A stretch of DNA of 64,000 bases from Iphinoe sp. HA4291-MV1. Lineage in GTDB: Bacteria; Cyanobacteriota; Cyanobacteriia; Cyanobacteriales; Nostocaceae. The stretch is taken from assembly GCA_019359415.1 (NCBI GenBank), contig JAHHHH010000031.1, positions 1-64,000 on the forward strand. The letters run 5' to 3'. Within the stretch, counting starts at the first letter, position 1. The number at the start of each line of letters is the position of its first letter. A program made the translations under genes and the position numbers. A model generated the notes under the pieces. That model worked only from the letters and a program-made list of their open reading frames with translations. It searched no databases and was not told the origin of the DNA. Positions 16,912 through 25,839 of this stretch are shown piece after piece.

Positions 16912-17742
16912 TTATGATTTAACGTTCAAACTTTCTCGATTCAAAACTTGATTTAACTTCCCGCTACGATAACCTTCCAAATCTAATGTGACGTAAATAA
17001 AACCAAATTCCTGAAAAGCAGAAACGATTGATTGCAAATCAGTTTTTAAAACAAACTCTTTGATTTGTTCTGGCGGTAATTCAATTCGTGCTGTATCTCC
17101 CTCAGAACGTACTCGCAAATTCTGATAACCTAACTTGCGTAAATAAATTTCTGCCCTACCGACTCGTTGTAACTTAGCTACGGTAATCTCTTCACCGTAG
17201 GGAAAGCGTGAACTCAGACAAGGTTGCGCGGGTTTTTCCCACCAAGGTAAACCAAGTTCTTTGGAAATTTGCCGGACTTCTGCTTTAGTAATACCGACTT
17301 CTGCTAAGGGCGATCGCGCACCTCTTTCTTTTGCTGCTTGAATTCCTGGGCGATAATCATGTAAGTCATCGGCGTTGACTCCATCCACTACGTATGGATA
17401 ACCCAATTGCACAGCTAAGGGTTTGAGAGTGTCGTGCAGTTCACTTTTGCAAAAATAACAGCGGTTCACAGGGTTGGAGGTGTAATTGGGATTTTCCATC
17501 TCGTGTGTTTGAATGATTTGATGAGGAATCCCAATCGTTGCTGCTTGAAGGGAAGCGTCTTCTAATTCTTCTGGTAACAGCGAAGGAGACATAGCTGTGA
17601 CAGCTAAAGCGCGATCGCCTAAGACGTCATAAGCCACCTTGGCTACCAAAGTGCTATCCACTCCACCAGAGTAAGCTATCAGAGCTTGCTCCATTTCTAA
17701 AAATAATGCTTTTAATTGCTCAAGTTTTTTTGTTAGCATCAT
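16912..17742 (-). CDS. larE: LarE-family ATP-dependent sulfur transferase
   Basis: A PP-loop enzyme of about 276 residues related to LarE, which adenylates and then sulfurates the nickel-pincer cofactor precursor of lactate racemase. Visible: the PP-loop YSGGVDSTLVA near residue 28, a Cys pair in NRCYFCKSEL, and a further Cys in QPCLSSRFPYG. Three cysteines suggest the Fe-S-type LarE rather than the self-sacrificing one, but this is inference. No larB, larC or larA is near, so another thiolation substrate is possible. The frame is open to 17784 without a ribosome-binding site; ATG at 17742 is a reasonable start. Confidence 0.8.
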   Translation of the reverse strand: MMLTKKLEQLKALFLEMEQALIAYSGGVDSTLVAKVAYDVLGDRALAVTAMSPSLLPEELEDASLQAATIGIPHQIIQTHEMENPNYTSNPVNRCYFCKSELHDTLKPLAVQLGYPYVVDGVNADDLHDYRPGIQAAKERGARSPLAEVGITKAEVRQISKELGLPWWEKPAQPCLSSRFPYGEEITVAKLQRVGRAEIYLRKLGYQNLRVRSEGDTARIELPPEQIKEFVLKTDLQSIVSAFQEFGFIYVTLDLEGYRSGKLNQVLNRESLNVKS

Positions 17743-17848
17743 TTCCAATCTTGTCCAAATGGTATCGCACCCCATCAATTCCATTTTAGGTGGGCAATAA
17801 AGGAATGAGGGAAAAGATACAGGTTATGAGTTTCAGATGTAAAGACTT

Positions 17849-18715
17849 ATGAATGCACAACTCGTTCAATTCATTGTTTATGGTATTGCTTTGGGGAGTA
17901 TTATTGCTTTAGCAGCAGTTGGACTTACTCTCACCTACGGGATTTTACGGTTGTCTAACTTTGCTCACGGTGACTTTTTGACATTGGGAGCTTATCTAAC
18001 GCTGCTTGTTAATACTCTTGGTGTCAATATTTGGCTGTCTATGGCGATCGCTGCGATTGGGACGGTAGCAACAATGCTGTTGTCGGAAAAGTTGCTATGG
18101 TCCCACATGCGATCTATCCGTGCTACTTCCACCACTCTCATTATTATCTCTATTGGGCTTGCCCTATTCCTTCGTAATGGCATTATCCTTATCTGGGGCG
18201 GGAGTAACAAAACTTACGATTTACCCGTGCCCATCGCTATGGATATTCTGGGCGTCAAAGTACCGCAAAATCAATTGTTGGTTCTGTTCTTAGCTGTAGC
18301 AGCAATTGTAGTACTACACTACATTTTACAAAACACTAAAATTGGCAAGGCAATGCGAGCTGTTGCTGACGATTTAGACTTAGCTAGGGTTTCTGGTATC
18401 AATGTAGACCAAGTTATCTTCTGGACTTGGGTGATTGCTGGTAGTTTGACATCTTTAGGTGGAAGTATGTACGGCTTGATTGGAGCCGTGCGACCAAATA
18501 TGGGCTGGTTCTTGATTTTACCTTTATTCGCCTCAGTGATTTTGGGAGGAATTGGCAACCCTTACGGTGCGATCGCAGCAGCTTTTATCATTGGTATTGC
18601 ACAAGAAACCAGTACTCTTGTACTGGGTGCTCAGTACAAACAAGGAGTAGCGCTGTTCATTATGATTTTAGTGTTGCTCGTTCGTCCCAAAGGTTTATTC
18701 AAAGGTACGATTTGA
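17849..18715 (+). CDS. Branched-chain/neutral amino acid ABC permease (LivH/NatD type)
   Basis: An inner-membrane permease of 288 residues with about eight hydrophobic helices. It begins with a LivH-like VYGIALGSIIALAAVGLTLT, followed by LSNFAHGDFLTLGAYL. The cytoplasmic loop NTKIGKAMRAVADDLDLARV carries the conserved contact for the ATPase, and the C-terminus has ASVILGGIGNPYGA. No other subunit (LivM, ATPases, binding protein) is adjacent, as is usual for the scattered nat genes of cyanobacteria. The exact substrate cannot be told. Confidence 0.88.
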   Translation: MNAQLVQFIVYGIALGSIIALAAVGLTLTYGILRLSNFAHGDFLTLGAYLTLLVNTLGVNIWLSMAIAAIGTVATMLLSEKLLWSHMRSIRATSTTLIIISIGLALFLRNGIILIWGGSNKTYDLPVPIAMDILGVKVPQNQLLVLFLAVAAIVVLHYILQNTKIGKAMRAVADDLDLARVSGINVDQVIFWTWVIAGSLTSLGGSMYGLIGAVRPNMGWFLILPLFASVILGGIGNPYGAIAAAFIIGIAQETSTLVLGAQYKQGVALFIMILVLLVRPKGLFKGTI

Positions 18716-18823
18716 GCAACACCACAACATAGGGACTGGGTAAAGTGAGATTGGGAAGCATCCACAGTCCCATTACAGCAGTCCCTCTACCGAAAAGTTT
18801 CCTCTACTCTACCTATGTATTCC

Positions 18824-19000
18824 TTATATGATGATATGGAAATAATAAGCAGCCATGAGGAAGTTGAGAGCTAATAGGAACAGTGCCCAACCCAAACGAA
18901 AGCTATAAGGAGGCTTAGCTCCACTTTTAGCAACGTCTTCGCCTACTTTTGCAGCAGATGCGGCAGCAGGAGCTGTTTTAGCTTCAGCAGCATTACTCAT
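18824..19000 (-). CDS. psaX: Photosystem I subunit PsaX
   Basis: A 58-residue protein, short enough to be missed by length cut-offs. The C-terminal half (KPPYSFRLGWALFLLALN then FLMAAYYFH) matches the PsaX pattern of one membrane helix followed by AAYYFH. PsaX is a peripheral one-helix subunit of cyanobacterial photosystem I that holds a chlorophyll. The first 29 residues are Ala/Lys-rich and longer than the T. elongatus form that I remember (about 35 residues in all). AGGAG lies 7 bases before the ATG. It stands alone between the permease and lipA. Confidence 0.85.
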   Translation of the reverse strand: MSNAAEAKTAPAAASAAKVGEDVAKSGAKPPYSFRLGWALFLLALNFLMAAYYFHIII

Positions 19001-19140
19001 TGTGTTCTCTCCTATTTAAAGACTTCTTAACAAATACCAAAGAGTTGTCATGTATTGCGAAATTCTTCAAGAATATTTTTGTAGATTTTGCAGCACAAAT
19101 CAGCAAAAATAAACAAAATGTAGCACTACGTCAACGAAGA

Positions 19141-19244
19141 GGGCAAGGGGCAAGGGGCAATGGGGAAAGAAATAATTGTCCATTAACTCTTTCTGCTCCT
19201 TGCTCCCTCATCTCCCTCATCTCCCTCATCCCCCTCACTCCTCA
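19141..19244. repeat. Two STRR arrays abutting lipA
   Basis: The first array repeats GGGCAAG (19141-19166). The second repeats CTCATCTCC/CTCATCCCC (19203-19244) and contains the lipA stop codon at 19235-19237, read on the minus strand. The second unit is the same as the one inside the kinase gene at 10361-10399. Confidence 0.8.
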
Positions 19245-20140
19245 ACTCCGGCGTGATAAGAACTGCGAACGAGAGGACCAGAACGAACATGGCTAAATCC
19301 CATTTCCCGTGCTATCTTGCCTAATTCATCGAATTCTTCTGGTGTCCAATATTTTTGGACGGGCAGATGTTCCAAGGAAGGACGCATATACTGACCAATT
19401 GTGATGCGATCGCACTCCACCTTTCGCAGATCCGCCATTGCCTCTATAATTTCCTCGACTGTTTCCCCATGTCCCAGCATCAAACCTGACTTCGTGGGAA
19501 TAGAAGAGTCGATTTCTTTGACGACTTGCAGGACAAAAAGCGAGCGATCATACTTCGCTCCTCGGCGCACTGGTCCTTGTAAACCTCGCACTGTCTCAAT
19601 ATTGTGATTAAAACAGGCTGGTTTCGCCTTCACAACCTTATATATACGCTCACGTTGACCTTGCTGTCCAGCCCCTGCACCACCCCAAAAATCTGGTGTC
19701 AACACCTCAATTTGAGTTTCTGGGTTTAGCTGGCGGATAGTTTCCATTGTCTTGACAAAATGACCTGCTCCCTGATCTGGTAAGTCATCTCGTGCTACTG
19801 AAGTCAGCACAACATAACGCAATCCCAAAAGCTGCACTGCTTGTGCCACCTTTTGCGGTTCTTCAAGGTCAAGAGGCATGGGCGCATGACCTTTATCTAC
19901 TTGACAAAAAGCACAAGACCTGGTGCAGGTAGCACCCATAAGTAAGAAAGTTGCAGTTTTTTGGGAGTAGCACTCCCCTCTGTTAGGACAGCGTCCTTCT
20001 TCGCAAATCGTGTGAATTTGGCGTTGCTTAATAATACGTTGTACTGTAGAAAGTTCGCTGGCTTTGCCAATTGGACGACGTAACCAAGTCGGCATTGCTG
20101 TTATTTCAGATTTAAGTTGAGCTTTTTGTAAAGAAGTCAT
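19235..20140 (-). CDS. lipA: Lipoyl synthase
   Basis: A radical-SAM enzyme that inserts two sulfur atoms into octanoyl groups on the lipoyl domains of dehydrogenase complexes and GcvH. The 301 residues are the normal length. The auxiliary-cluster cysteines are in [12 protein letters not shown], and the radical-SAM CxxxCxxC is CTRSCAFC. The C-terminal RSSYHA is also typical. Cyanobacteria often carry two LipA paralogues; which one this is cannot be told. Its stop codon falls inside an STRR array. Confidence 0.95.
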   Translation of the reverse strand: MTSLQKAQLKSEITAMPTWLRRPIGKASELSTVQRIIKQRQIHTICEEGRCPNRGECYSQKTATFLLMGATCTRSCAFCQVDKGHAPMPLDLEEPQKVAQAVQLLGLRYVVLTSVARDDLPDQGAGHFVKTMETIRQLNPETQIEVLTPDFWGGAGAGQQGQRERIYKVVKAKPACFNHNIETVRGLQGPVRRGAKYDRSLFVLQVVKEIDSSIPTKSGLMLGHGETVEEIIEAMADLRKVECDRITIGQYMRPSLEHLPVQKYWTPEEFDELGKIAREMGFSHVRSGPLVRSSYHAGVEE

Positions 20141-20327
20141 AAGTTTTTAAAATTTTTATAAAACCATCAGTAGTTCAGCCTAAGCAAGAAATCTGGTTTC
20201 TCCAATATTGCTTGTGCCAGTCTTAGCCACAGGTCTATCTTAGCGTTGGAGTTTAAAGCTGTATAGGCGCGGCTAATATAAGTGTTTGCTTGCACAAGTA
20301 ACAATATTAGACATCTGGGAAAAACGA

Positions 20328-20357
20328 TGTAGAGATGTTGCATGCAACATCTCTACA
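20328..20357. repeat. Perfect 30-bp palindrome
   Basis: TGTAGAGATGTTGCA is followed immediately by its reverse complement. It is a variant of the GAGACGTTGC repeat at 13647-13723. Confidence 0.85.
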
Positions 20358-20630
20358 AAGGTTGTAGACAACGCACAATTAATTTCTGGAGATGTCTATT
20401 GCGCTGTGCTTGAAGCTGTTTTTCTTTGGGTATAGAGCTTTGTACGAATGCACAACCCGTGTTTTAGCTCGACTTTATCCATTGACCAAAACCGCGATCG
20501 CAAGGGAAAGAAGTGCTATGCAAGGCAATAATCGTATACGCATAAATTCATATCTATTAAAACCTTGGACTTTTTCAACCAGTTATCAGTTATCACTGAA
20601 TATAGCAATCCTAGATGAATTGCGAAAATT

Positions 20631-20679
20631 GAAAAACAAGATCCCTGACTTCTTAAAGAAGTCAGGGATCTTGTTTTTC
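20631..20679. repeat. Perfect palindrome with 24-bp arms
   Basis: The arms (20631-20654 and 20656-20679) are exact reverse complements with one central base. The core of each arm is GATCCCTGACTTCTT or its complement. The transcript would be a long, tight hairpin. Confidence 0.9.
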
Positions 20680-20713
20680 ACGAATGATTTAGGACAGCTA
20701 TATATTCTCCATG

Positions 20714-20760
20714 TAATAGTAACATTGACTACAAAATTTTTGTAGTCAATGTTACTATTA
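20714..20760. repeat. Perfect palindrome with 23-bp arms
   Basis: The arms at 20714-20736 and 20738-20760 are exact reverse complements with one central base. The core of the arm is AACATTGACTACAAAA. It lies 34 bases after the previous palindrome but shares no sequence with it. Confidence 0.9.
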
Positions 20761-21412
20761 TTACAATTTGTTAACAATTGTCATTTGAGATACAAAATTT
20801 TGGTAATTTTAACCACTATTTTCTGGATTATAAATTGACGTTGATTATGAAAAGTATGAGACAGCTACCTGAAATATACACTTCAACAATAGAGATAACG
20901 AGAGCTTAAAAAGTACCATTTAAGGCATCATAATTATTCCTGTGAAGCACTAAGCAAAAGGGCTTCAATTTTAATAGCTATAGTATTTACTTGGTAAAAT
21001 TACATGAGTTTATATCAATAATTGACTGCAATTAACGGAGTAAATAATTGATTATCTACGTTTAAAATATTCCTAAATATTTCTTAATAAAAATAATGAT
21101 GCTAATTATTGTATAAAATAAATTGCGAGGGTTACAGGCAAAATAGAGTTAATGAAACCTCTGTTTTCTAGAGTTTCATTACTCTTACTAACGATTGTGA
21201 ATCTTTCTCAGATACTGAAAAGCAGTCTAGTCTTTTTGAAGAGGATATTTTGGATCGAAAAAAAGCTGATGGTTGGAATTTTCTCACATTGGCTTGTTGG
21301 GTTTTCCCTGTGCGATTATCCGTCTGAGAAGAAGTGCAAAGCTTAATCCTTCACTTTCTGGTTGGAAACCATCATTAATTTTCAACTAATCAAAACTTAG
21401 GAGATTGAAACA

Positions 21413-21934
21413 ATGGTGCAAGATGCCTTTTCTAAAGTTGTTGCCCAGGCTGACTCACGAGGAGAATACCTCAGCGATTCTCAGCTAGATGCTCTAGTCG
21501 GTTTAGTCAAAGATGGTAACAAGCGTGTTGATGTCGTCAACCGGATTTCTAGCAATTCGTCTACCCTTGTTGCCAATGCAGTCCGTTCGTTGTTTGCTGA
21601 GCAACCTCAGTTGATTGCGCCTGGTGGGAATGCTTACACGAGCCGTCGTGCTGCTGCTTGTATACGGGATTTGGAAATCATCCTACGCTATGTGACTTAT
21701 GCGATTTTTGCAGGAGATGCCAGTGTGCTGGATGACCGTGCCCTCAATGGTTTGCGGGAAACCTATCTGGCATTGGGCACTCCTGGAGCTTCAGTTGCTG
21801 TTGGTATTCAGAAGCTGAAGGATGCCTCGATCGCTCTTGCCAATGACCCCAACGGTATTACCCGTGGTGATTGCAGTGCGCTGATTGCAGAAGTTGCAAC
21901 CTATTTTGATCGTGCAGCGGCGGCTGTTGCCTAA
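21413..21934 (+). CDS. cpcB: Phycocyanin beta subunit, sulfur-poor (phycocyanin-3 type)
   Basis: Rod biliprotein of the phycobilisome, 173 residues, normal length. Bilin-binding Cys83 (AACIRD) and Cys154 (GDCSAL) are present. The Asn of PGGNAY, which is methylated in this family, is kept. The only methionine is the initiator and the only cysteines are the two bilin sites. At positions that are Met in ordinary CpcB (NRRMAACLRDMEI) it has Ala and Leu, and the third cysteine of ordinary CpcB (DDRCLNG) is Ala110. This is the hallmark of the sulfur-starvation phycocyanin-3 of Calothrix. AGGAG precedes the ATG. First gene of the operon. Confidence 0.93.
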   Translation: MVQDAFSKVVAQADSRGEYLSDSQLDALVGLVKDGNKRVDVVNRISSNSSTLVANAVRSLFAEQPQLIAPGGNAYTSRRAAACIRDLEIILRYVTYAIFAGDASVLDDRALNGLRETYLALGTPGASVAVGIQKLKDASIALANDPNGITRGDCSALIAEVATYFDRAAAAVA

Positions 21935-21993
21935 ATCATCATAACTACCATTCAATCAACCCTTTATAGAACAAACTTGGAGATATTAAGTCA

Positions 21994-22485
21994 ATGAGTA
22001 AGACGCCTTTAACGGAAGCGATTGTTGCTGCGGATTCCCAAGGTCGCTTTTTGGGTAGCACTGAAATCCAGGTTGCATTCGGTCGTTTCCGGCAGGCAGC
22101 CGTCAGCTTAGAAGCGGCAAAGACGTTATCTAAAAAAGCGCCCAGTCTGGCTGACGCCGCTGCAAACGCTGTGTATCAGAAGTTCCCTTATACAACTCAG
22201 TTGGATGGGCCAAACTACGCTTCTAGTGCCACCGGTAAGGCAAAATGTGTGCGCGATATAGGCTACTACCTGCGGATTATCACCTACGCTTTGGTTGTAG
22301 GTGGAACGGGTCCGATCGACGATTATTTGATTGGTGGCTTAGCTGAAATCAACCGTACCTTTGAGTTATCTCCTAGCTGGTACATCGAAGCTCTCAAACA
22401 CATCAAGGCGAATCATGGTTTATCGGGCGACCCTGCTGTTGAAGCGAACTCCTACATTGATTATGTGATCAATTCTCTGACCTAG
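21994..22485 (+). CDS. cpcA: Phycocyanin alpha subunit, sulfur-poor (phycocyanin-3 type)
   Basis: Partner of the beta subunit in the rod hexamer, 163 residues, normal length. The bilin site is Cys85 in [12 protein letters not shown]. The sole methionine is the initiator and the sole cysteine is the bilin ligand. Several positions that are Met or Cys in ordinary CpcA are Leu, Ile or Ala here: SLEAAK for [15 protein letters not shown] for LRMVTYCLV, GPIDDYL for GPMDEYL. The spacer from cpcB is 59 bases, and AGAT/GGAG sequence lies upstream. Bilin lyase genes cpcE and cpcF are not in this operon, so another locus must supply them. Confidence 0.93.
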   Translation: MSKTPLTEAIVAADSQGRFLGSTEIQVAFGRFRQAAVSLEAAKTLSKKAPSLADAAANAVYQKFPYTTQLDGPNYASSATGKAKCVRDIGYYLRIITYALVVGGTGPIDDYLIGGLAEINRTFELSPSWYIEALKHIKANHGLSGDPAVEANSYIDYVINSLT

Positions 22486-22882
22486 CGGGAGTCTTTCAGT
22501 TTTGTGTGATGCGGCAGGAAAATAATTTGGTCATTGTGCAATCCAAACTCATATTGTTACCAAACTATTTTCTGAAACTTCGTACCATAGTTCCACAAAA
22601 CTGAACGTAAAGTTTGCAAATGCGTCGAGCTTTTGCGTAGTAAGCAGCAAAGGCTTCAAATACCGGCATCATTACGTGTTAACTGTCAATTCAAAATGAC
22701 TGAAATACTTATACTGTTGGTGTTTTATAGCTTTTCAATTACTACGCAAAGGTTTTTTTAACAGTTATCAGTTATCAGTCATTAGTCATTGGTCATTAGT
22801 CATTAGTTAGTACTCAAGTGTCAAGAGGATTCTTTTTTTTGAACTTTGAATTTTGAATTTTGAATTGTTAAGAGGTGGGATT
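22486..22882. other. Spacer inside the phycocyanin operon
   Basis: Almost 400 bases separate cpcA from the linker genes, far more than the other spacings in the operon. It contains an STRR array at 22761-22810 (ATTAGTC/TTATCAG units) and then repeats of TTTGAATTTTGAA. A gap here may uncouple the abundant subunits from the scarcer linkers, for example through partial termination or RNA processing. That is inference; I see no classic terminator. Confidence 0.5.
22761..22810. repeat. STRR array in the phycocyanin operon
   Basis: Heptamer-like units AGTTATC and AGTCATT repeat several times, with ATTGGTC variants. The same unit type occurs upstream of the gene at 29960 and near 30700. Confidence 0.7.
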
Positions 22883-23698
22883 ATGACAGCGTTGGGAGAA
22901 GCCAGCCGATTGGGGATTCGCCCGTTTGCAGATACTGAAAAAGTTGAACTGCGCCCTGTGAGGACAGAAGCGGATGTCCAGGCGGTCATTTGGGCGACCT
23001 ATAAACAAGTTTTGGGCAATGAACATTTGATGCAGAGTGAGCGTCTTGAGAGCGCAGAATCACTCTTGCGTCAGGGACAGATTACAGTACGGGATTTTGT
23101 GCGTGCGATCGCTCAATCAGAATTGTATCGGCAGAAGTTCTTCTATTCCAACTCCCAAGTTCGCCTCATCGAACTGAATTATAAGCATCTTTTGGGTCGT
23201 GCTCCCTACGACGAGTCAGAAGTTGCCTACCACGTCGATCTCTACAATTCCCAAGGTTACGAGGCTGATATTAATTCCTACATTGATTCTGTCGAGTATC
23301 AACAAAGCTTTGGGGATGCTATTGTGCCTTACTATCGGGGCTTCCAAACCGTGGTAGGACAAAAAACAGTCGGGTTTCCTCATTTCTTCCAATTGTACCG
23401 AGGCTATGCCAATAGCGATCGCGCTCAAAGCAAGCCCAAAGGACAATTAACTTGGGATCTGGCAAAAAACTTGGTATCCCCCATCTATCCTGCTTCTGCT
23501 GGCACCTTAACTGGCGCTTCAACGGGTCGTCGCGGTGGTAACACCTATCGGATTCGCTTAACGCAGGCGGCTTCCCCTAACTCCACAGTTATCCGGCAAA
23601 GCATTACCGAAGTGATTGTCCCTTTCGAGCAGTTGTCGGATCGGTTGCAACAACTCAATCGCCAAGGACGCAAGGTCATTAATATTACTCTTTCATAA
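22883..23698 (+). CDS. cpcH: Phycocyanin rod linker, sulfur-poor (CpcH type)
   Basis: A rod linker of 271 residues that joins phycocyanin hexamers. It has an N-terminal pfam00427 linker domain (about 20-150) with [19 protein letters not shown] and VPYYRGF, and a C-terminal CpcD-like domain (about 215-271) ending [17 protein letters not shown]-like. The ATG at 22883 has AGAGGTGG upstream. It contains no cysteine and one internal methionine (EHLMQSERL). With its neighbour it forms the H-I linker pair typical of the cpc2 and cpc3 operons of Calothrix. Confidence 0.9.
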   Translation: MTALGEASRLGIRPFADTEKVELRPVRTEADVQAVIWATYKQVLGNEHLMQSERLESAESLLRQGQITVRDFVRAIAQSELYRQKFFYSNSQVRLIELNYKHLLGRAPYDESEVAYHVDLYNSQGYEADINSYIDSVEYQQSFGDAIVPYYRGFQTVVGQKTVGFPHFFQLYRGYANSDRAQSKPKGQLTWDLAKNLVSPIYPASAGTLTGASTGRRGGNTYRIRLTQAASPNSTVIRQSITEVIVPFEQLSDRLQQLNRQGRKVINITLS

Positions 23699-23724
23699 AA
23701 GTTTTTAACCAAGGAGACTTTTAG

Positions 23725-24591
23725 ATGGCTATTACAACAGCCGCATCTCGACTCGGAACTTCTGCTTTTAGTAACGCAGCTCCCATAGAATTATGGTCTA
23801 ATGCCAGCCAGACAGATATTTTTGCTGTGATCGCGGCTGTTTATCGTCAGGTCTTAGGCAATGATTATTTACTAAAATCCGAACGTCTGACTGGCGCAGA
23901 ATCTCTGCTGTTGAATGGCTCGATTCCCGTACGGGAGTTTGTCCGTCAGGTGGCGAAATCCCAATTGTATAAAGCTAAGTTTTTCTCCAACAGTTTCCAC
24001 ACCCGTTTCACTGAGTTGAACTACAAACATTTCTTAGGTCGTGCTCCCTATGATGAATCGGAAATAGCCGATCACCTGGACTTGTACCAAACCAAAGGAT
24101 ACGACGCTGACATTGATTCTTATATTGACTCAGCGGAGTACCAAGACAACTTCGGGGAAAATATTGTGCCCTACTATCGGGGATTTACAACTCAACCAGG
24201 ACAAAAAACCGTGGGCTTTACCCGGATTTTTCAACTCTATCGTGGTTATGCGACGAGCGATCGCTCCCAAATTCCAGGAAATTCCCCTCGTCTAGCAAGT
24301 GAACTGGGGAGAAATAGTGCATCAACAGTAGTTGCTCCTGCGCTTAGCAATAATGGCTTTGCTTATCGTCCTCCACTAAGAGGGGAAACCCCCAACAGCA
24401 CATTTGGAGGGTCGCAAGCATTTGGCACAGGACGACTCTATCGAGTGGAAGTGGCAAGTATTTCTAAACGAGGATATCCCCAGGTTCGCCGCGTCAATCA
24501 GGCAGTCGTTATTCCTTACGAACAACTATCAGATTACTTTCAAAGGGTTCAGCGCCAAGGCGGTAAGATTGCCAGTATTACGCCACTTTAG
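23725..24591 (+). CDS. cpcI: Phycocyanin rod linker, sulfur-free (CpcI type)
   Basis: Second rod linker, 288 residues, with the same two-domain plan: pfam00427 domain ([23 protein letters not shown]) and a C-terminal CpcD-like domain ([16 protein letters not shown]). Apart from the initiator it contains neither methionine nor cysteine; the common linker motif NDYIMASERL reads [10 protein letters not shown] here. It lies 26 bases after cpcH with AAGGAG before the start. Different linkers set hexamer position along the rod, so H and I probably occupy different discs. Confidence 0.92.
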   Translation: MAITTAASRLGTSAFSNAAPIELWSNASQTDIFAVIAAVYRQVLGNDYLLKSERLTGAESLLLNGSIPVREFVRQVAKSQLYKAKFFSNSFHTRFTELNYKHFLGRAPYDESEIADHLDLYQTKGYDADIDSYIDSAEYQDNFGENIVPYYRGFTTQPGQKTVGFTRIFQLYRGYATSDRSQIPGNSPRLASELGRNSASTVVAPALSNNGFAYRPPLRGETPNSTFGGSQAFGTGRLYRVEVASISKRGYPQVRRVNQAVVIPYEQLSDYFQRVQRQGGKIASITPL

Positions 24592-24615
24592 TTCATAGTT
24601 TATAAAATTTGTCAA

Positions 24616-24630
24616 CCCCCTTTTCGGGGG
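24616..24630. repeat. Small hairpin between cpcI and cpcD
   Basis: CCCCC-TTTTC-GGGGG lies 24 bases after the cpcI stop. There is no T run, so it may act as an mRNA-stability or attenuation element rather than a full terminator. Confidence 0.4.
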
Positions 24631-24664
24631 AATTTAAATTTCCTTTGATTTCCGGGATATCATC

Positions 24665-24913
24665 ATGGTTTATCAAATTGTTAGCGGCAGAAGCAACAAC
24701 TCCATTGCAGCGAATCGGAGTTTCCGGTTTGAAGTGATAGGTCTCCATCAAAATGAAGTTACAGATAAGAACGATTATGCCATTCGCTCCAGTGCCAGTG
24801 TGTTTATTACGGTACCGTTTAGCCGCTTGAATGAAGAACTCCAGCGGATTAATCGACTGGGTGGCAAAATCGTTAGTATTCAACCGTTGGCGCTTGAAAC
24901 TTATGAAGCTTAA
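24665..24913 (+). CDS. cpcD: Rod-capping small linker, sulfur-free
   Basis: An 82-residue CpcD-domain protein that caps the outer end of phycocyanin rods. It has the CpcD pattern FRFEVIGLHQNE and VPFSRLNEELQRINRLGGKIVSI. It contains no cysteine and no methionine other than the initiator. It is the last gene of the operon; no lyase genes follow, and the next gene is convergent. With this gene, the whole rod set of five proteins carries three cysteines, all bilin ligands. Confidence 0.9.
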   Translation: MVYQIVSGRSNNSIAANRSFRFEVIGLHQNEVTDKNDYAIRSSASVFITVPFSRLNEELQRINRLGGKIVSIQPLALETYEA

Positions 24914-24967
24914 GAGTTTTTTGGATAATTTATTCAAAGGAAGTCTCTAAGTTTTGCAAAGAGTCAC

Positions 24968-25792
24968 CTAAGATTTTTGGGCAATGTGAAAAGCGGAGAT
25001 ATATGAAAGCTGAAGACTACCACCAAATTCATGTTCTATCCGGTGCTTCAATCCCGCAAATAAGGCATTTTTGGTTTGTGGATCTAACTTTAGGTACGGC
25101 GAGTAAGTGTTCAAAACTGTTAAATATTCATCAACAGTGTAGGTCACTTCAGATGTAACTTGTCCAGATATTAAGTCTTTGAATTGCCCTGAATCGATGA
25201 CTATCTTTCCTAATCCTCTCAAGATATCTTCTTGAGTTTCTCTGTCTTCATATCGGTCAAGAGATGGAGCATATACTTGATAGACTTCTGATAAACGTTG
25301 GTACACTTGGTAGCAGGGCTGAAGTTCCTTGTTCCACAATAAAATCAGGTAGCCACTCTCTTGTAAGGCATTTGCTGCTTTTGGATATCCCACTTCCGGT
25401 GATATCCAATGAAAAGAACTCGCTGCTAAAACAGCATCAAATCCAAGAGCCTCTGTTGTCCACTCTTCAAAAGATATGTTCTGAATCTCTACATTGGGAT
25501 ATGGTTGACAATTCTGTTGAGCTAACTGGAAAAAATCTGGGTTGGGTTCTAAGCAGAACATTGAGCAACCCAATTGAGCAAACGCTACCGTTGCAGTTGC
25601 AGGACCACATCCTACTTCAAGAATTTTTGAGTTAGTGGAGAGTTGAGCAATCTCCACAACTTGGTGAATCAAATTCTTAGGATAGCGAGGTCTTGCCTTA
25701 TTGTAAGCCTCTGCTGCGGGAGAATACCAATTTTTGCGCTGTTCCAAAGATCTGCTAGAGTAGCTGATGATTGTTTGCTTTAAGTCTTCCAT
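24968..25792 (-). CDS. Class I SAM-dependent methyltransferase
   Basis: A soluble methyltransferase of 274 residues. The SAM-binding motif I is ILEVGCGPATATVAF near residue 58, motif II is FCLEPNPDF, and a DAVLAASSFHWIS segment follows, typical of methyltransferase type 11. The N-terminus (YSPAAEAYNKARPRYP) matches family members acting on small molecules, but the substrate cannot be read from the sequence. It is convergent with cpcD, 54 bases apart, and not in an operon with the Uma2-like gene behind it (47 bases upstream, same strand), although co-transcription with that gene is possible. Confidence 0.8.
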   Translation of the reverse strand: MEDLKQTIISYSSRSLEQRKNWYSPAAEAYNKARPRYPKNLIHQVVEIAQLSTNSKILEVGCGPATATVAFAQLGCSMFCLEPNPDFFQLAQQNCQPYPNVEIQNISFEEWTTEALGFDAVLAASSFHWISPEVGYPKAANALQESGYLILLWNKELQPCYQVYQRLSEVYQVYAPSLDRYEDRETQEDILRGLGKIVIDSGQFKDLISGQVTSEVTYTVDEYLTVLNTYSPYLKLDPQTKNALFAGLKHRIEHEFGGSLQLSYISAFHIAQKS

Positions 25793-25839
25793 AATCTACT
25801 AGTATGAGTTTGGACAACTTAACAAATAATACTAAGCTA

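Larger units (their letters stand above)
20141..21412. other. 1.27 kb spacer upstream of the phycocyanin operon
   Basis: No convincing gene is present. It holds three perfect palindromes (20328-20357, 20631-20679, 20714-20760) and then about 640 bases of AT-rich sequence before cpcB, which should carry the operon promoter and a long leader. Open frames at 20392-20745 and 21152-21346 span repeats or lack coding features. I cannot place a promoter or a regulator site with confidence. Confidence 0.55.

Noticed and set aside
20392-20745. Open frame of 117 codons upstream of the phycocyanin operon
   Set aside because: It runs through two perfect palindromes, so its protein is repeat-derived; no start signal or coding character is seen.
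21152-21346. Small hydrophobic ORF 66 bases before cpcB
   Set aside because: A leader-type peptide is possible, but there is no ribosome-binding site or similarity; more likely part of the operon leader.
21413-21934. Phycoerythrocyanin (PecB) as an alternative for the beta subunit
   Set aside because: The N-terminus, the [14 protein letters not shown] segment and the H-I-D linker order match phycocyanin. No pecE or pecF follows.
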